NCBI GenBank assembly: GCA_964609615.1
Contig: CAZSRL010000007.1
Span: forward strand, 1-41,429
DNA from: CAZSRL01 sp964609615
Lineage (GTDB): Bacteria; Bacillota_I; Bacilli_A; RF39; UBA660
Direction: 5' to 3'
DNA: 41,429 nt
A model generated the notes under the pieces. The model ran no database searches. It saw nothing but the letters and a program-made list of their open reading frames with translations, and was not told where the DNA came from. Both the position numbers and the translations under genes were made by a program. Shown here one piece after another: positions 32,434 to 39,987 of this stretch (position 1 is its first letter; every line of letters begins with the position of its first letter).

Positions 32434-33225
32434 TTATATTTTAATATATAATTCATAATACTCTTCATAAGTTAAATTTAACTTATGAATTTTTTTTGCA
32501 TGTTTTTTTCCAATGTATCTATAATGCCAAGGTTCATAAATATATTTAGTAATGTTTTCTTTATCCTTTGGATATCTTAATATAAAACCATATTTATATG
32601 AATTATATTTAAGCCAAATAAATTCATTAGTTTTTTCAAAAGAATTGAGTGAGTGATTTTTTTTAGTAATATCAATAGATACTCCAAGTTCATGCTCTGA
32701 ATGCCCTGGCCTAGCAGAATATTTATCAGCAAATTTATCTTTTAATTTATAATTATTATATAGTTTTGTTTGATATTCATTTGTTCTATAACCACTTACT
32801 ATTATTGGTTCTAAATTTTCTTTTATCATATCATCAATCATCTTATATAAATTTCTTATCATTATATCTTTTACTTGTATGGTTTTGTTTGTAAATTCTT
32901 TTTTAATAGTTATTAAATTATATGGGTTGTAATTACTTTTTAATTTATAATGTTTATTTACTAAAGATAACATATTAGGATTAGTAATAGTTTTTATATT
33001 TTGATACTCTTTAATATCTAAATTCATATTAACGTTTAATACTATTTTTTTTAAACTCATTTTTTTATTTTTATTATAGTACTCATAATATCTTTTTTTG
33101 TTTTTTTCTTCATATTTATTTATTTTTAAAAATATATTTGTTTCTTTTTTACTTTCTTTATAAAAAAAACATAAAACAAAAAAAACTATTAAAACTAAAA
33201 CAAATATTAATATTATTTTTTTCAT
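32434..33225 (-). CDS. VanY-type D-alanyl-D-alanine carboxypeptidase (M15B)
   Basis: The 263-residue protein has an N-terminal membrane anchor (about 3-22) and an extracellular M15 peptidase domain. Visible motifs are IIVSGYRTNEYQTKLYNNY (about 139), SARPGHSEHELGVSID (about 168-183, the HxxxxxxD zinc motif) and EPWHYRYIG (about 231, the third zinc ligand HxR). It trims D-Ala from peptidoglycan stem peptides. Nothing suggests a vancomycin-resistance cluster, so a housekeeping or sporulation cell-wall role is likelier. Start ATG follows GGTGA on the minus strand. Its last 20 codons contain a strong terminator for the opposite strand. Confidence 0.92.
   Translation of the reverse strand: MKKIILIFVLVLIVFFVLCFFYKESKKETNIFLKINKYEEKNKKRYYEYYNKNKKMSLKKIVLNVNMNLDIKEYQNIKTITNPNMLSLVNKHYKLKSNYNPYNLITIKKEFTNKTIQVKDIMIRNLYKMIDDMIKENLEPIIVSGYRTNEYQTKLYNNYKLKDKFADKYSARPGHSEHELGVSIDITKKNHSLNSFEKTNEFIWLKYNSYKYGFILRYPKDKENITKYIYEPWHYRYIGKKHAKKIHKLNLTYEEYYELYIKI
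32464..32498 (+). terminator. dnaI terminator embedded in the convergent vanY-like gene
   Basis: A perfect 13-bp palindrome (TTCATAAGTTAAA with TTTAACTTATGAA) is followed by eight or nine T. It is oriented to stop the dnaB-dnaI transcript and encodes part of the carboxypeptidase tail on the other strand. Confidence 0.8.
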
Positions 33226-33316
33226 AAGTTCACCATTAAAATATATTTTATTAAAAAATAATTATTCTTTTGTTATAAAGAAAATGAAAAAACATATTTT
33301 TATAGTAGGTGATGTT

Positions 33317-34474
33317 ATGAAAAAGATTTTATTATTTACTGTTATTTCATTATTATTAATGTTTTTTATAAATTTGAAAGCAAAAGCAGAAGAATTAACT
33401 CCAAGTGCTACTTCTTCAATCTTAATTGAAGCAAGTACAGGAGAGATTTTATATGAAAAAAATATTCATCAAAAACTTGCTCCTGCTTCTATGACAAAAA
33501 TAATGACTATGCTTCTAGTAATAGAAAATATAGAAAATGGCACTATTAAATATAGTGATAAAGTTAGAATAAGTAAAAATGCTTCTTCAATGGGAGGTAG
33601 TCAATTATTTATACAAGAAGGAGATATTATAACTGTTAAGGAATTGCTTCAGGGTTCTGGTATAGCATCTGCTAATGACGCAAGTGTTGCTCTTGCAGAG
33701 TATGTTGGTGGAACAAAAGAAAATTTTGTTTCTTTAATGAACAAAAGAGCTAAAGAGTTAGGAGCAAAAAACACATCTTTTAAAAACCCATGTGGTTTAG
33801 ATGAAGAAGGGCATTTAACAACTGCTTATGATTTATCTTTAATGGCAAAAGAATTAGTAAAACATAAAGATATTTTAAAAATAACTAAAACATATGAATC
33901 ATATATGAATAAGCCTAATGGAGAAAAGTTTTGGTTAGTTAATACAAATAAGTTAATTAGATTTTATGAGGGCATGGATGGCCTTAAAACAGGCTTTACA
34001 AATGAAGCTGGATATGGAATAACTGCAACTGCTATAAAAAATAACATGAGACTTATAAGTGTAGTAATGAAATCAAGTACTTCAGAACAAAGAACACAAG
34101 ATACAATTAAATTAATGGAATATGGGTATAGTATGTTTAATGCTAAAACTATTTTAAGTAATAATAAAAAACTAGGTAATATAAGCATTAGCAATTCAGA
34201 AGATAGAATATATCCCTATTATGTAGAAGATGATGTAAAAGAAATTATAAAAAAAGGTGAGAAGTATAAAAAATATAAATATAATATTAAACTAGATAAT
34301 AAAATTGCTCCAATAACCAAAAGAGAAAAAATAGGTACTTTAACAATTAATTATAAAGATGAAAAAAAACATTATAATATTATAACTAATAAAAATGTAA
34401 AAAAAGCAAATTATTTTAAAACATTTACTAATAATTTAAAAGATATAATAAGCGGTTCGTTAAATATATTATAA
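33317..34474 (+). CDS. Serine D-Ala-D-Ala carboxypeptidase (DacF/PBP5-like, S11)
   Basis: The 385-residue protein has a cleavable signal peptide (about 1-22; site after AKA), then an S11 peptidase domain with SMTK (about 57-60, catalytic Ser), SAN (about 118) and KTG in GLKTGFTNEAGYG (about 222). The C-terminal domain (about 265-385) is the beta-rich PBP5 tail, and the end lacks an obvious amphipathic anchor. It limits peptidoglycan crosslinking by removing terminal D-Ala. In B. subtilis dacF precedes spoIIA; here spoIIA is 2.6 kb downstream, which weakly supports a DacF identity. ATG 33317 follows AGGTGAT; an earlier ATG at 33284 would put 11 residues before the signal peptide. Confidence 0.93.
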   Translation: MKKILLFTVISLLLMFFINLKAKAEELTPSATSSILIEASTGEILYEKNIHQKLAPASMTKIMTMLLVIENIENGTIKYSDKVRISKNASSMGGSQLFIQEGDIITVKELLQGSGIASANDASVALAEYVGGTKENFVSLMNKRAKELGAKNTSFKNPCGLDEEGHLTTAYDLSLMAKELVKHKDILKITKTYESYMNKPNGEKFWLVNTNKLIRFYEGMDGLKTGFTNEAGYGITATAIKNNMRLISVVMKSSTSEQRTQDTIKLMEYGYSMFNAKTILSNNKKLGNISISNSEDRIYPYYVEDDVKEIIKKGEKYKKYKYNIKLDNKIAPITKREKIGTLTINYKDEKKHYNIITNKNVKKANYFKTFTNNLKDIISGSLNIL

Positions 34475-34481
34475 ACAAAAA

Positions 34482-34504
34482 AAATCTAGATGTTATCTAG
34501 ATTT
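34482..34504. terminator. Bidirectional terminator between dacF-like gene and murC
   Basis: AAATCTAGAT pairs with ATCTAGATTT around GTT. The T run is longer on the minus strand (complement of the A run at 34477-34484), so it mainly serves murC, whose stop codon it touches. Confidence 0.75.
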
Positions 34505-35852
34505 ATTTAACTATTTCTTCTGCAACTTTATATATAGTTCCAGCTCCTAAAGTAATAACCAAATCATTTGGTTTTACATTTTCTTTTAAATATTTTACTA
34601 TTTCATCAAACTCTTTTATATAAATAGCATCTATATTTTTACTTTTAATTTTATCTACAAGGTCTTGAGAAGAAATATCTCCCGGATTATCTTCTCTTGC
34701 TGCATAAATGTCTGTAATAATAACTTTATCAGCATTATTAAATGAATCAGAAAATTCATTTAATAAAAGTTTTGTTCTACTATATGTATGTGGTTGAAAT
34801 ATAGCATATATTTTATTTTTATTTAAATCTTTAGCAGCAGATAATGTTGCTTTTATTTCATTTGGATGATGAGCATAATCATCCATTATTAATGCTTCAT
34901 TATATGTTCCTTTAGTTTCAAATCTTCTTCCAACACCAATGTATTTAATTATATTTTTTCTTATTGTCTCAATTTCAATACCAGAAAGATAACTTGCAAT
35001 TATACTAGCAGTTGCATTATATATGTTATGTGTTCCTTTAACAGCTAATTTAAATGTTCCAAAACTTTTATCATCATATGTTAAATCAAATATTGGATAA
35101 CCCTCTTTATCAAATTTAATATTTTTTATAATGGCATCATTGTTATTACCTTTTCCAAATTTAAGAACCTTAGCTTTTACTCCATAAGTAATATTCTTTG
35201 TATTGTTATCATCTCCATTAATTATAAAATAACCTTTTTTAGGTAGCTTTTTACCAAATTTATTAAATGAAGATATTATTTCTTCTATACCAGAAAAATA
35301 ATCTAAATGATCTTTATCTACATTTAATACAATTCCTATTTTAGGATTAAAATTTAAAAAACTATCTGTATATTCACACGCTTCAGCAATGAAGTGAGAA
35401 CTACTTCCAATTTTTACATTTCCTCCTATCATACTTAAGTTTCCTCCAACTAAAATGGTAGGATCTAATTTAGAATATTCAAAAATTGTTCCCAAAAGTG
35501 AAGTAGTAGTAGTTTTACCATGTGTACCAGCAATTGCAATTGTGTTTTCATATTCTCTCATAAGTTGTCCTAAAAATGCAGCTCTTGAAAAAAGTATCTT
35601 TTTCTTTCTTAGTGCTTCTGCCATTTCTGGATTTTCTTCATCAACCGCAGCTGTATGAATAATCATTTCAACATCATCTTTAATATTTTCTTTTTTTTGT
35701 TCTAAATAAATAGTTGCTCCTTTTTGTCTTAGTTTTTCTAATAAATAAGAATCTTGTATATCAGAACCACTTACTGTGTATCCTTTATCTAGACATATCT
35801 CAGCAAGAGCACTCATACTGATTCCTCCAATACCAATAAAATGTACTTTCAT
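34503..35852 (-). CDS. murC: UDP-N-acetylmuramate--L-alanine ligase
   Basis: MurC adds the first amino acid, L-Ala, to UDP-MurNAc in the cytoplasm. The 449-residue protein starts MKVHFIGIGGISMSALAEI (Rossmann-type UDP-binding), has the P-loop AIAGTHGKTTTTSLLG (about 105-120), AEACEYTDSFL, NVDKDHLDYF, and in the C-terminal domain GVGRRFETKG and DDYAHHPNEI, all MurC-type signatures. Start ATG at 35852 (minus strand) has AAAGGA upstream. It is a single-gene unit, apart from the mraZ cluster and from murF. Confidence 0.97.
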   Translation of the reverse strand: MKVHFIGIGGISMSALAEICLDKGYTVSGSDIQDSYLLEKLRQKGATIYLEQKKENIKDDVEMIIHTAAVDEENPEMAEALRKKKILFSRAAFLGQLMREYENTIAIAGTHGKTTTTSLLGTIFEYSKLDPTILVGGNLSMIGGNVKIGSSSHFIAEACEYTDSFLNFNPKIGIVLNVDKDHLDYFSGIEEIISSFNKFGKKLPKKGYFIINGDDNNTKNITYGVKAKVLKFGKGNNNDAIIKNIKFDKEGYPIFDLTYDDKSFGTFKLAVKGTHNIYNATASIIASYLSGIEIETIRKNIIKYIGVGRRFETKGTYNEALIMDDYAHHPNEIKATLSAAKDLNKNKIYAIFQPHTYSRTKLLLNEFSDSFNNADKVIITDIYAAREDNPGDISSQDLVDKIKSKNIDAIYIKEFDEIVKYLKENVKPNDLVITLGAGTIYKVAEEIVK

Positions 35853-35967
35853 ATTATATTCCTTTCTAATTAAATTATATTTATTAATTCTATTTTAATT
35901 ATAACAAATTTTAAGTAAAAACGAGAGTTTTTTTTGAAAAAAGAAAATAAAATAATAGGAGGTAAAA

Positions 35968-37047
35968 ATGAAGAAGATATTAATCATACTAATTATACTA
36001 TTTTGTATCCCATTAAATATAGATGCTGATACTATAAATTATAAGTGGTATAAAGTTATAAAAAAAGATATTGAATATGTAAAAAAAGAAGAATGTAATA
36101 ATATTTTAAATGAACAAAATTATAAAGAAAATATTTTATATAATGAAGAGACTAATACAACAAAATATTTAAATGAAGAAGATGTATTTTTTAAAAACTC
36201 AACTATAGATAAATCTCTTGATATTGAAAATATCTTATATTTTGGTATTAATAATGTAAAAATGGAAAGAGGAATACTAGTATTAAATACAATACATGTA
36301 TATGATAGTAGTACTAATAAAGAGATAAATTATAATTTTGTAAATTGTAAAAATTGTGGTAGTGAAGGAAATTTTATTGCTACTAAAACATATTTAGAAC
36401 TTTATAATAATGGAGAAGTATTGTTTGTTCTTCATGAAAAAGTAAAAGCAAATAATTTAAAAATAGATGTTAATTTAAGATACTTTGAGGTCGCATCTAA
36501 TATAAATATATTTGCTTCTAGTAGTAGAGATATCATTACTTATAATAAAACTTTTGATAATAAAAATATATATACAAAAAACGATTTTAATGTCACATCA
36601 TCATATAAAGTACCATCATATCTTTATTATGAAAAATTATATGAATGTTATAAAGAAGAAAAAGAGTATGCAGATGGTTATTATGAACAAAAAGAAGGCT
36701 ATATAAAAGATGAAGAAGATTATATTATTATCAAAGACGAATTAGTAAAAAATGACTATCAAACAAGTGTAATAAAACAAGTAGAAAAAACAAACAATAA
36801 AGAAGCAAATAATATAGTTTATTTAGAAGAGCGGGTTAGTTATAAAATAGAAGAAAAACCAAAAGAAAAAATTAATAATCGACAAAAACAAACTAGTACA
36901 ATATATAGACAAGAAAAAAAATTAAGTAATATTAATAAAAAAAATAATAATAAATTAAGTATATTTTATATAATGGTGCTTATTATATTAACTACTGTAG
37001 TATTAATAACAAGTGTATTATTTGTTAAAAAAAGTCGAACGAAATAA
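35968..37047 (+). CDS. Type I membrane protein of unknown function upstream of spoIIAA
   Basis: The 359-residue protein has a signal peptide (about 1-20, MKKILIILIILFCIPLNIDA), an external region rich in Asn, Lys, Glu and Tyr (about 21-325), and a C-terminal membrane helix (about 329-350) followed by the basic tail KKSRTK. A Cys pair occurs in NCKNCGSEG (about 128). No sortase motif precedes the membrane helix. The middle looks beta-rich, the region before the membrane coil-like and charged. I do not recognise it. ATG 35968 follows AGGAGG. The end of the gene contains an imperfect Spo0A box (AGTCGAA, 37033-37039) 69 bases before spoIIAA ends its leader. Confidence 0.7.
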   Translation: MKKILIILIILFCIPLNIDADTINYKWYKVIKKDIEYVKKEECNNILNEQNYKENILYNEETNTTKYLNEEDVFFKNSTIDKSLDIENILYFGINNVKMERGILVLNTIHVYDSSTNKEINYNFVNCKNCGSEGNFIATKTYLELYNNGEVLFVLHEKVKANNLKIDVNLRYFEVASNINIFASSSRDIITYNKTFDNKNIYTKNDFNVTSSYKVPSYLYYEKLYECYKEEKEYADGYYEQKEGYIKDEEDYIIIKDELVKNDYQTSVIKQVEKTNNKEANNIVYLEERVSYKIEEKPKEKINNRQKQTSTIYRQEKKLSNINKKNNNKLSIFYIMVLIILTTVVLITSVLFVKKSRTK

Positions 37048-37056
37048 TTATATATT

Positions 37057-37065
37057 TTTGTCGAA
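37057..37065 (+). promoter_or_regulatory. Spo0A box upstream of spoIIAA
   Basis: TTTGTCGAA is a perfect Spo0A box (core TGTCGAA at 37059-37065), 50 bases before spoIIAA. AGTCGAA at 37033-37039, in the same direction, could be a second, weaker box. spoIIA is a classic Spo0A-activated operon. A sigma-H -35 is not clearly visible, although CGAAT overlaps the box. Confidence 0.75.
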
Positions 37066-37115
37066 TTAGTTTAATAATTAATAAAAATAATTTATAGTGT
37101 ATAAGGAGGCAGATA

Positions 37116-37457
37116 ATGAAAACTAACATTGAGTATAAAAAAGGTGTTTTATTTGTTAGAGTAAATGGAGATTTAATAAACAAAAATATAAATGAATTTG
37201 AAAATGAATTAATTCCAATTGTATTACAAGTTGGAATTAAGTTTCTTGCTTTAAATTTAGAAAATTTAAATTCAATTGATAATAGTGGAGTAAATAGTTT
37301 ATTAAATATATATAAATTAATAAAAAGTAATTGTGGTAAAATAACATTTTGTAATATAAATGATAAAATGAAAATTCAAATAAATGAATCTGTTTTAAAT
37401 GACAAATTTTACAAAACAGATAGTGAATTAACAGCGTTGGAGTTGTTTAAACTATGA
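37116..37457 (+). CDS. spoIIAA: Anti-sigma factor antagonist SpoIIAA (STAS domain)
   Basis: SpoIIAA frees sigma-F by binding its anti-sigma factor SpoIIAB in the forespore. The 113-residue protein is a single STAS domain: VLFVRVNGDLINKNINEFEN (N-terminal strand and helix), then LNLENLNSIDNSGVNSLLNI, where Ser57 in DNSG aligns with the Ser phosphorylated by SpoIIAB (DSSG in B. subtilis). ATG 37116 follows AAGGAGG, and a Spo0A box lies upstream. Its TGA overlaps the ATG of the sigma factor (ATGA), leaving no room for spoIIAB, which normally lies between them. Confidence 0.9.
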   Translation: MKTNIEYKKGVLFVRVNGDLINKNINEFENELIPIVLQVGIKFLALNLENLNSIDNSGVNSLLNIYKLIKSNCGKITFCNINDKMKIQINESVLNDKFYKTDSELTALELFKL

Positions 37458-38110
37458 ATAAACTTGATTATTTATTAATAAAAGAAAATGAATGGATAAT
37501 ATATGACATAATGAATAAATATTCATTCTATAATTCAAAAGAGGATTTATATCAAGTAGGCGTTATAGGAATAATAAAAGCAAATAAATCTTATAAAGAA
37601 GAATATAATACTAAATTTTCAACATATGCTTATTTATTTGTAAAAGGAGAAATACTTGAATATATTAGAAAAGATAGAAATATAAAACTTAGTCCTGATA
37701 CTTTAAAAATTTATAAAAAATACATACAAATAAATGAATTATTAACTCAAAAACTAAGTAGAGAACCTTCTTTAGATGAAATATCTTTATATATAAATAT
37801 AGATAAAAAAACACTACAGGATATTATAAACGCTAGTGAATATGAACTTAGTTTAGATAAAGAAATTAATAATGATAATATAAATAGTTTTTATGAAGTA
37901 ATAGAAGATAAAAAAGAAAACGTTGAATTAAAAGCAGAAATAAATTATGAAATAGAAAAACTATCTTCTATTGAAAAAGAATTAATAAATTATAGATATT
38001 TAAAAGATTACACTCAAAGTGAAACAGCAAAGTTATTAAATATTAATCAGGTGCAAGTATCAAGATATGAAAATAAAGTTTTAAGTAAAATAAGAGAAAA
38101 CATGCAATAA
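37454..38110 (+). CDS. sigF: Sporulation sigma factor sigma-F
   Basis: The 218-residue protein has region 2 (EDLYQVGVIGIIKANKSY, then FSTYAYLFVKGEILEYIRKD, about 28-77), region 3 (about 90-140, REPSLDEISLYINIDKKTL) and region 4 (about 170-215, with DYTQSETAKLLNINQVQVSR). It is shorter than B. subtilis sigma-F (255 residues), mainly at the N-terminus. sigma-F and sigma-G are close relatives; location after spoIIAA and before spoVA favours sigma-F. Translation is coupled to spoIIAA by a four-base overlap. Region 3, which sigma-F uses to bind SpoIIAB, appears present. Confidence 0.9.
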   Translation: MNKLDYLLIKENEWIIYDIMNKYSFYNSKEDLYQVGVIGIIKANKSYKEEYNTKFSTYAYLFVKGEILEYIRKDRNIKLSPDTLKIYKKYIQINELLTQKLSREPSLDEISLYINIDKKTLQDIINASEYELSLDKEINNDNINSFYEVIEDKKENVELKAEINYEIEKLSSIEKELINYRYLKDYTQSETAKLLNINQVQVSRYENKVLSKIRENMQ

Positions 38111-38116
38111 TAAATT

Positions 38117-38146
38117 GTATGTTTTTTTATTGTTTGTTTCATACTA
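38117..38146 (+). promoter_or_regulatory. Sigma-G promoter of the spoVA operon
   Basis: GTATG at 38117-38121, exactly 18 bases, then CATACTA at 38140-38146 match every position of the published B. subtilis sigma-G consensus (GHATR, 18, CATXHTA). Transcription would begin about 15 bases before spoVAC. Confidence 0.75.
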
Positions 38147-38162
38147 AATATAGGTGATATAG

Positions 38163-38597
38163 TTGAATAAAGAAGAATTTAAAATAATTGTAAATAGAAA
38201 TTCTTGCAAAGATAATAAAATAAAAAACATGTTTCTTGCTTTTACATGTGGCGGAGTTATTTCATTAATAGGGCAAATGTTACATTTGTTTTTTATTAAT
38301 GTTTTAAATATAAATGTAATAGATAGTTATACAATTATTACTATTATTTTTGTTATCACTTCAAGTATATTAACTGGTCTTTGTGTATTTGATAAAATAA
38401 GCTCATATTTTAAAGCAGGTGTTTTAGTTCCTATAACAGGGTTTGCTCATGCAATGAGTAGTAGTGCCATGGATAATAAAGATGAAGGTTTTATATATGG
38501 AATAGGTGCTAATATGTTTAAACTAACGGGTTCAGTTATTGTTTATGGAATAATAAGTGCTTTTATTTTTGCTTTAATTAAGGGGTTGATTTTTTGA
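38163..38597 (+). CDS. spoVAC: Stage V sporulation protein AC
   Basis: SpoVAC is a membrane protein of the dipicolinic-acid channel in the inner spore membrane and is thought to be mechanosensitive. The 144-residue protein has about four membrane helices beginning MFLAFTCGGVISLIGQMLHL (about 23-42) and the family motif GVLVPITGFAHAMSSSAMD (about 86-104), then EGFIYGIGANMFKLTG. It starts at TTG 38163, after AGGTGAT, and overlaps spoVAD by four bases (TTGA). Confidence 0.95.
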   Translation: MNKEEFKIIVNRNSCKDNKIKNMFLAFTCGGVISLIGQMLHLFFINVLNINVIDSYTIITIIFVITSSILTGLCVFDKISSYFKAGVLVPITGFAHAMSSSAMDNKDEGFIYGIGANMFKLTGSVIVYGIISAFIFALIKGLIF

Positions 38598-39577
38598 GTA
38601 CTATAAGATTTAAAAAAAGTTTTTTGTTAGATTCCTTTAGTTTAATTGGTTCATTAGAACATAATCCTTCTGTTGCAAAAGAAGTAGATGTTTGTGTAGA
38701 TGATTATTATTATAAAAGTAAAAATATTTTAGAAGCAGAAGTTATGTATCAAAAAAAAGTTATTGATGGATTAATAAATAAAAGTAATATTAAAAAGAAG
38801 AATATTGATTTATTAATAGGAGGAGACTTAAATAATCAATTATTATCTTCTAATATTTGTGCTAGTAAAGAAGATATTTCTTATTTAGGTTTATATAATG
38901 CTTGTGCAATATTTGTTGAAAGTTTAATAATAGGTTCATCTTTTTTAGAATCTAATTTAATGAAAAATATAATATGTGTTACTAGTTCTCATAATTTAGT
39001 AAGTGAAAGGGAATTTAGATTTCCAATTGAATATGGAGCAGTAAAACATAAAGTAAGTACATTTACTTCAACAGGAGCTGTTAGTTCATTATTAACTAAG
39101 AATAATGGAAAGATAAAAATAGAAAGTGCTACAATAGGAAAAGTATTTGATATTGGGTATGATGATATAAATAATATTGGAGCTGCTATGGCTCCTTCAT
39201 GTGCTGAAGTGATTGAAGAACATTTAAGATCAACTAATAGAAAAGCAAATTATTATAATTTAATTTTAACTGGAGATTTAGGAGTGTATGGATTAGATGT
39301 TATGAAAGAGTATTTATATTTAAAATATAACATTAAACTTAATAATGTAAAAGATGCTGGTGTTATTTTATATAACTCAAAAAAAGGAGATGAAATAGCG
39401 GGTGGAAGTGGACCTATTTGTTTGCCTCTTGTTTTGTTTAATAAAATATTAAAAACAAAAAAATATAAAAAGATTTTAATAGTAGCGACTGGTAGTCTAC
39501 ATTCATCTTTAAGTAGTAAATTAAGATTAAGTATACCATCAATTAGTCATGCTGTTAGTTTGGAAGTGATAGATTGA
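38594..39577 (+). CDS. spoVAD: Stage V sporulation protein AD
   Basis: SpoVAD is the soluble, thiolase-like, dipicolinic-acid-binding member of the SpoVA complex, on the outer face of the inner spore membrane. The 327-residue protein shows LLIGGDLNNQLLSSNICA (about 76-93), LYNACAIFVESLIIGSSFL, TSSHN, RFPIEYGAVKH, TGDLGVYGLDVMKEY (about 226) and GGSGPICLP near the C-terminus, as in the family. The start is TTG 38594, inside the end of spoVAC, behind AGGGG; the stop overlaps the TTG of spoVAE. Confidence 0.96.
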   Translation: MSTIRFKKSFLLDSFSLIGSLEHNPSVAKEVDVCVDDYYYKSKNILEAEVMYQKKVIDGLINKSNIKKKNIDLLIGGDLNNQLLSSNICASKEDISYLGLYNACAIFVESLIIGSSFLESNLMKNIICVTSSHNLVSEREFRFPIEYGAVKHKVSTFTSTGAVSSLLTKNNGKIKIESATIGKVFDIGYDDINNIGAAMAPSCAEVIEEHLRSTNRKANYYNLILTGDLGVYGLDVMKEYLYLKYNIKLNNVKDAGVILYNSKKGDEIAGGSGPICLPLVLFNKILKTKKYKKILIVATGSLHSSLSSKLRLSIPSISHAVSLEVID

Positions 39578-39924
39578 GTTTAGTATATGCATTTTTATTT
39601 GGAGGTTTTATATGTTTAATTGGACAAATAATACTAGATAATACAAAACTTACACCAGGTCATTTAAATTCTTTATTTGTTCTATTAGGAGCATTTTTAT
39701 CTTTTATAGGAGTATATGAATTGTTTATTAAATACGCAAACGTTGGTGCTAGTTTAATGATAACTAACTTTGGTAATTTACTTTATGAAGGAGCGTTAAT
39801 AGGATATAAAACAAATGGAATATATGGAATACTTGCAAATATTTTAGCGCCTGTATCATGTGGACTTAGTGTTACAATTATAATGGCATTTATAATGGGA
39901 GTTATAAGTAAACCTAGAAATTAA
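39574..39924 (+). CDS. spoVAE: Stage V sporulation protein AE (SpoVAEB-type)
   Basis: The 116-residue membrane protein has three to four helices, beginning YAFLFGGFICLIGQIILDNT (about 4-23), then LTPGHLNSLFVLLGAFLSFI and LLYEGALIGYKTNGIYGI, the SpoVAEB pattern; it forms the membrane part of the dipicolinic-acid channel with SpoVAC. The start is TTG 39574 overlapping the spoVAD stop (TTGA). A terminator that includes its stop codon ends the operon, so spoVAA, spoVAB, spoVAEA and spoVAF are not here. Confidence 0.95.
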   Translation: MSLVYAFLFGGFICLIGQIILDNTKLTPGHLNSLFVLLGAFLSFIGVYELFIKYANVGASLMITNFGNLLYEGALIGYKTNGIYGILANILAPVSCGLSVTIIMAFIMGVISKPRN

Positions 39925-39943
39925 AGTATATTTATACTTTTTT
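39923..39943 (+). terminator. Terminator of the spoVA operon, overlapping the spoVAE stop
   Basis: AAAGTAT pairs with ATACTTT around ATTT, followed by further T. The first two bases of the stem are the end of the TAA stop. Confidence 0.7.
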
Positions 39944-39952
39944 CTTTTTTTA

Positions 39953-39961
39953 TGTTATAAT
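39953..39961 (+). promoter_or_regulatory. Extended -10 promoter of scpAB
   Basis: TGTTATAAT at 39953-39961 is a perfect extended -10, 26 bases before scpA. No -35 match is clear. Confidence 0.55.
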
Positions 39962-39987
39962 TTTAGTGGTAAAAATAGGTGATAAAA

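Noticed and set aside
32434..33225. Vancomycin-resistance carboxypeptidase vanY
   Set aside because: The fold is the same, but no vanRS, vanHAX or other resistance genes are near; such enzymes are common housekeeping proteins.
35914..35936. A hairpin (AAAAAC, GAGA, GTTTTT) as a terminator
   Set aside because: It lies between two divergent genes (murC and the 35968 gene), with no transcript expected to end there, and has one G-C pair. It may be incidental to a run of A and T.
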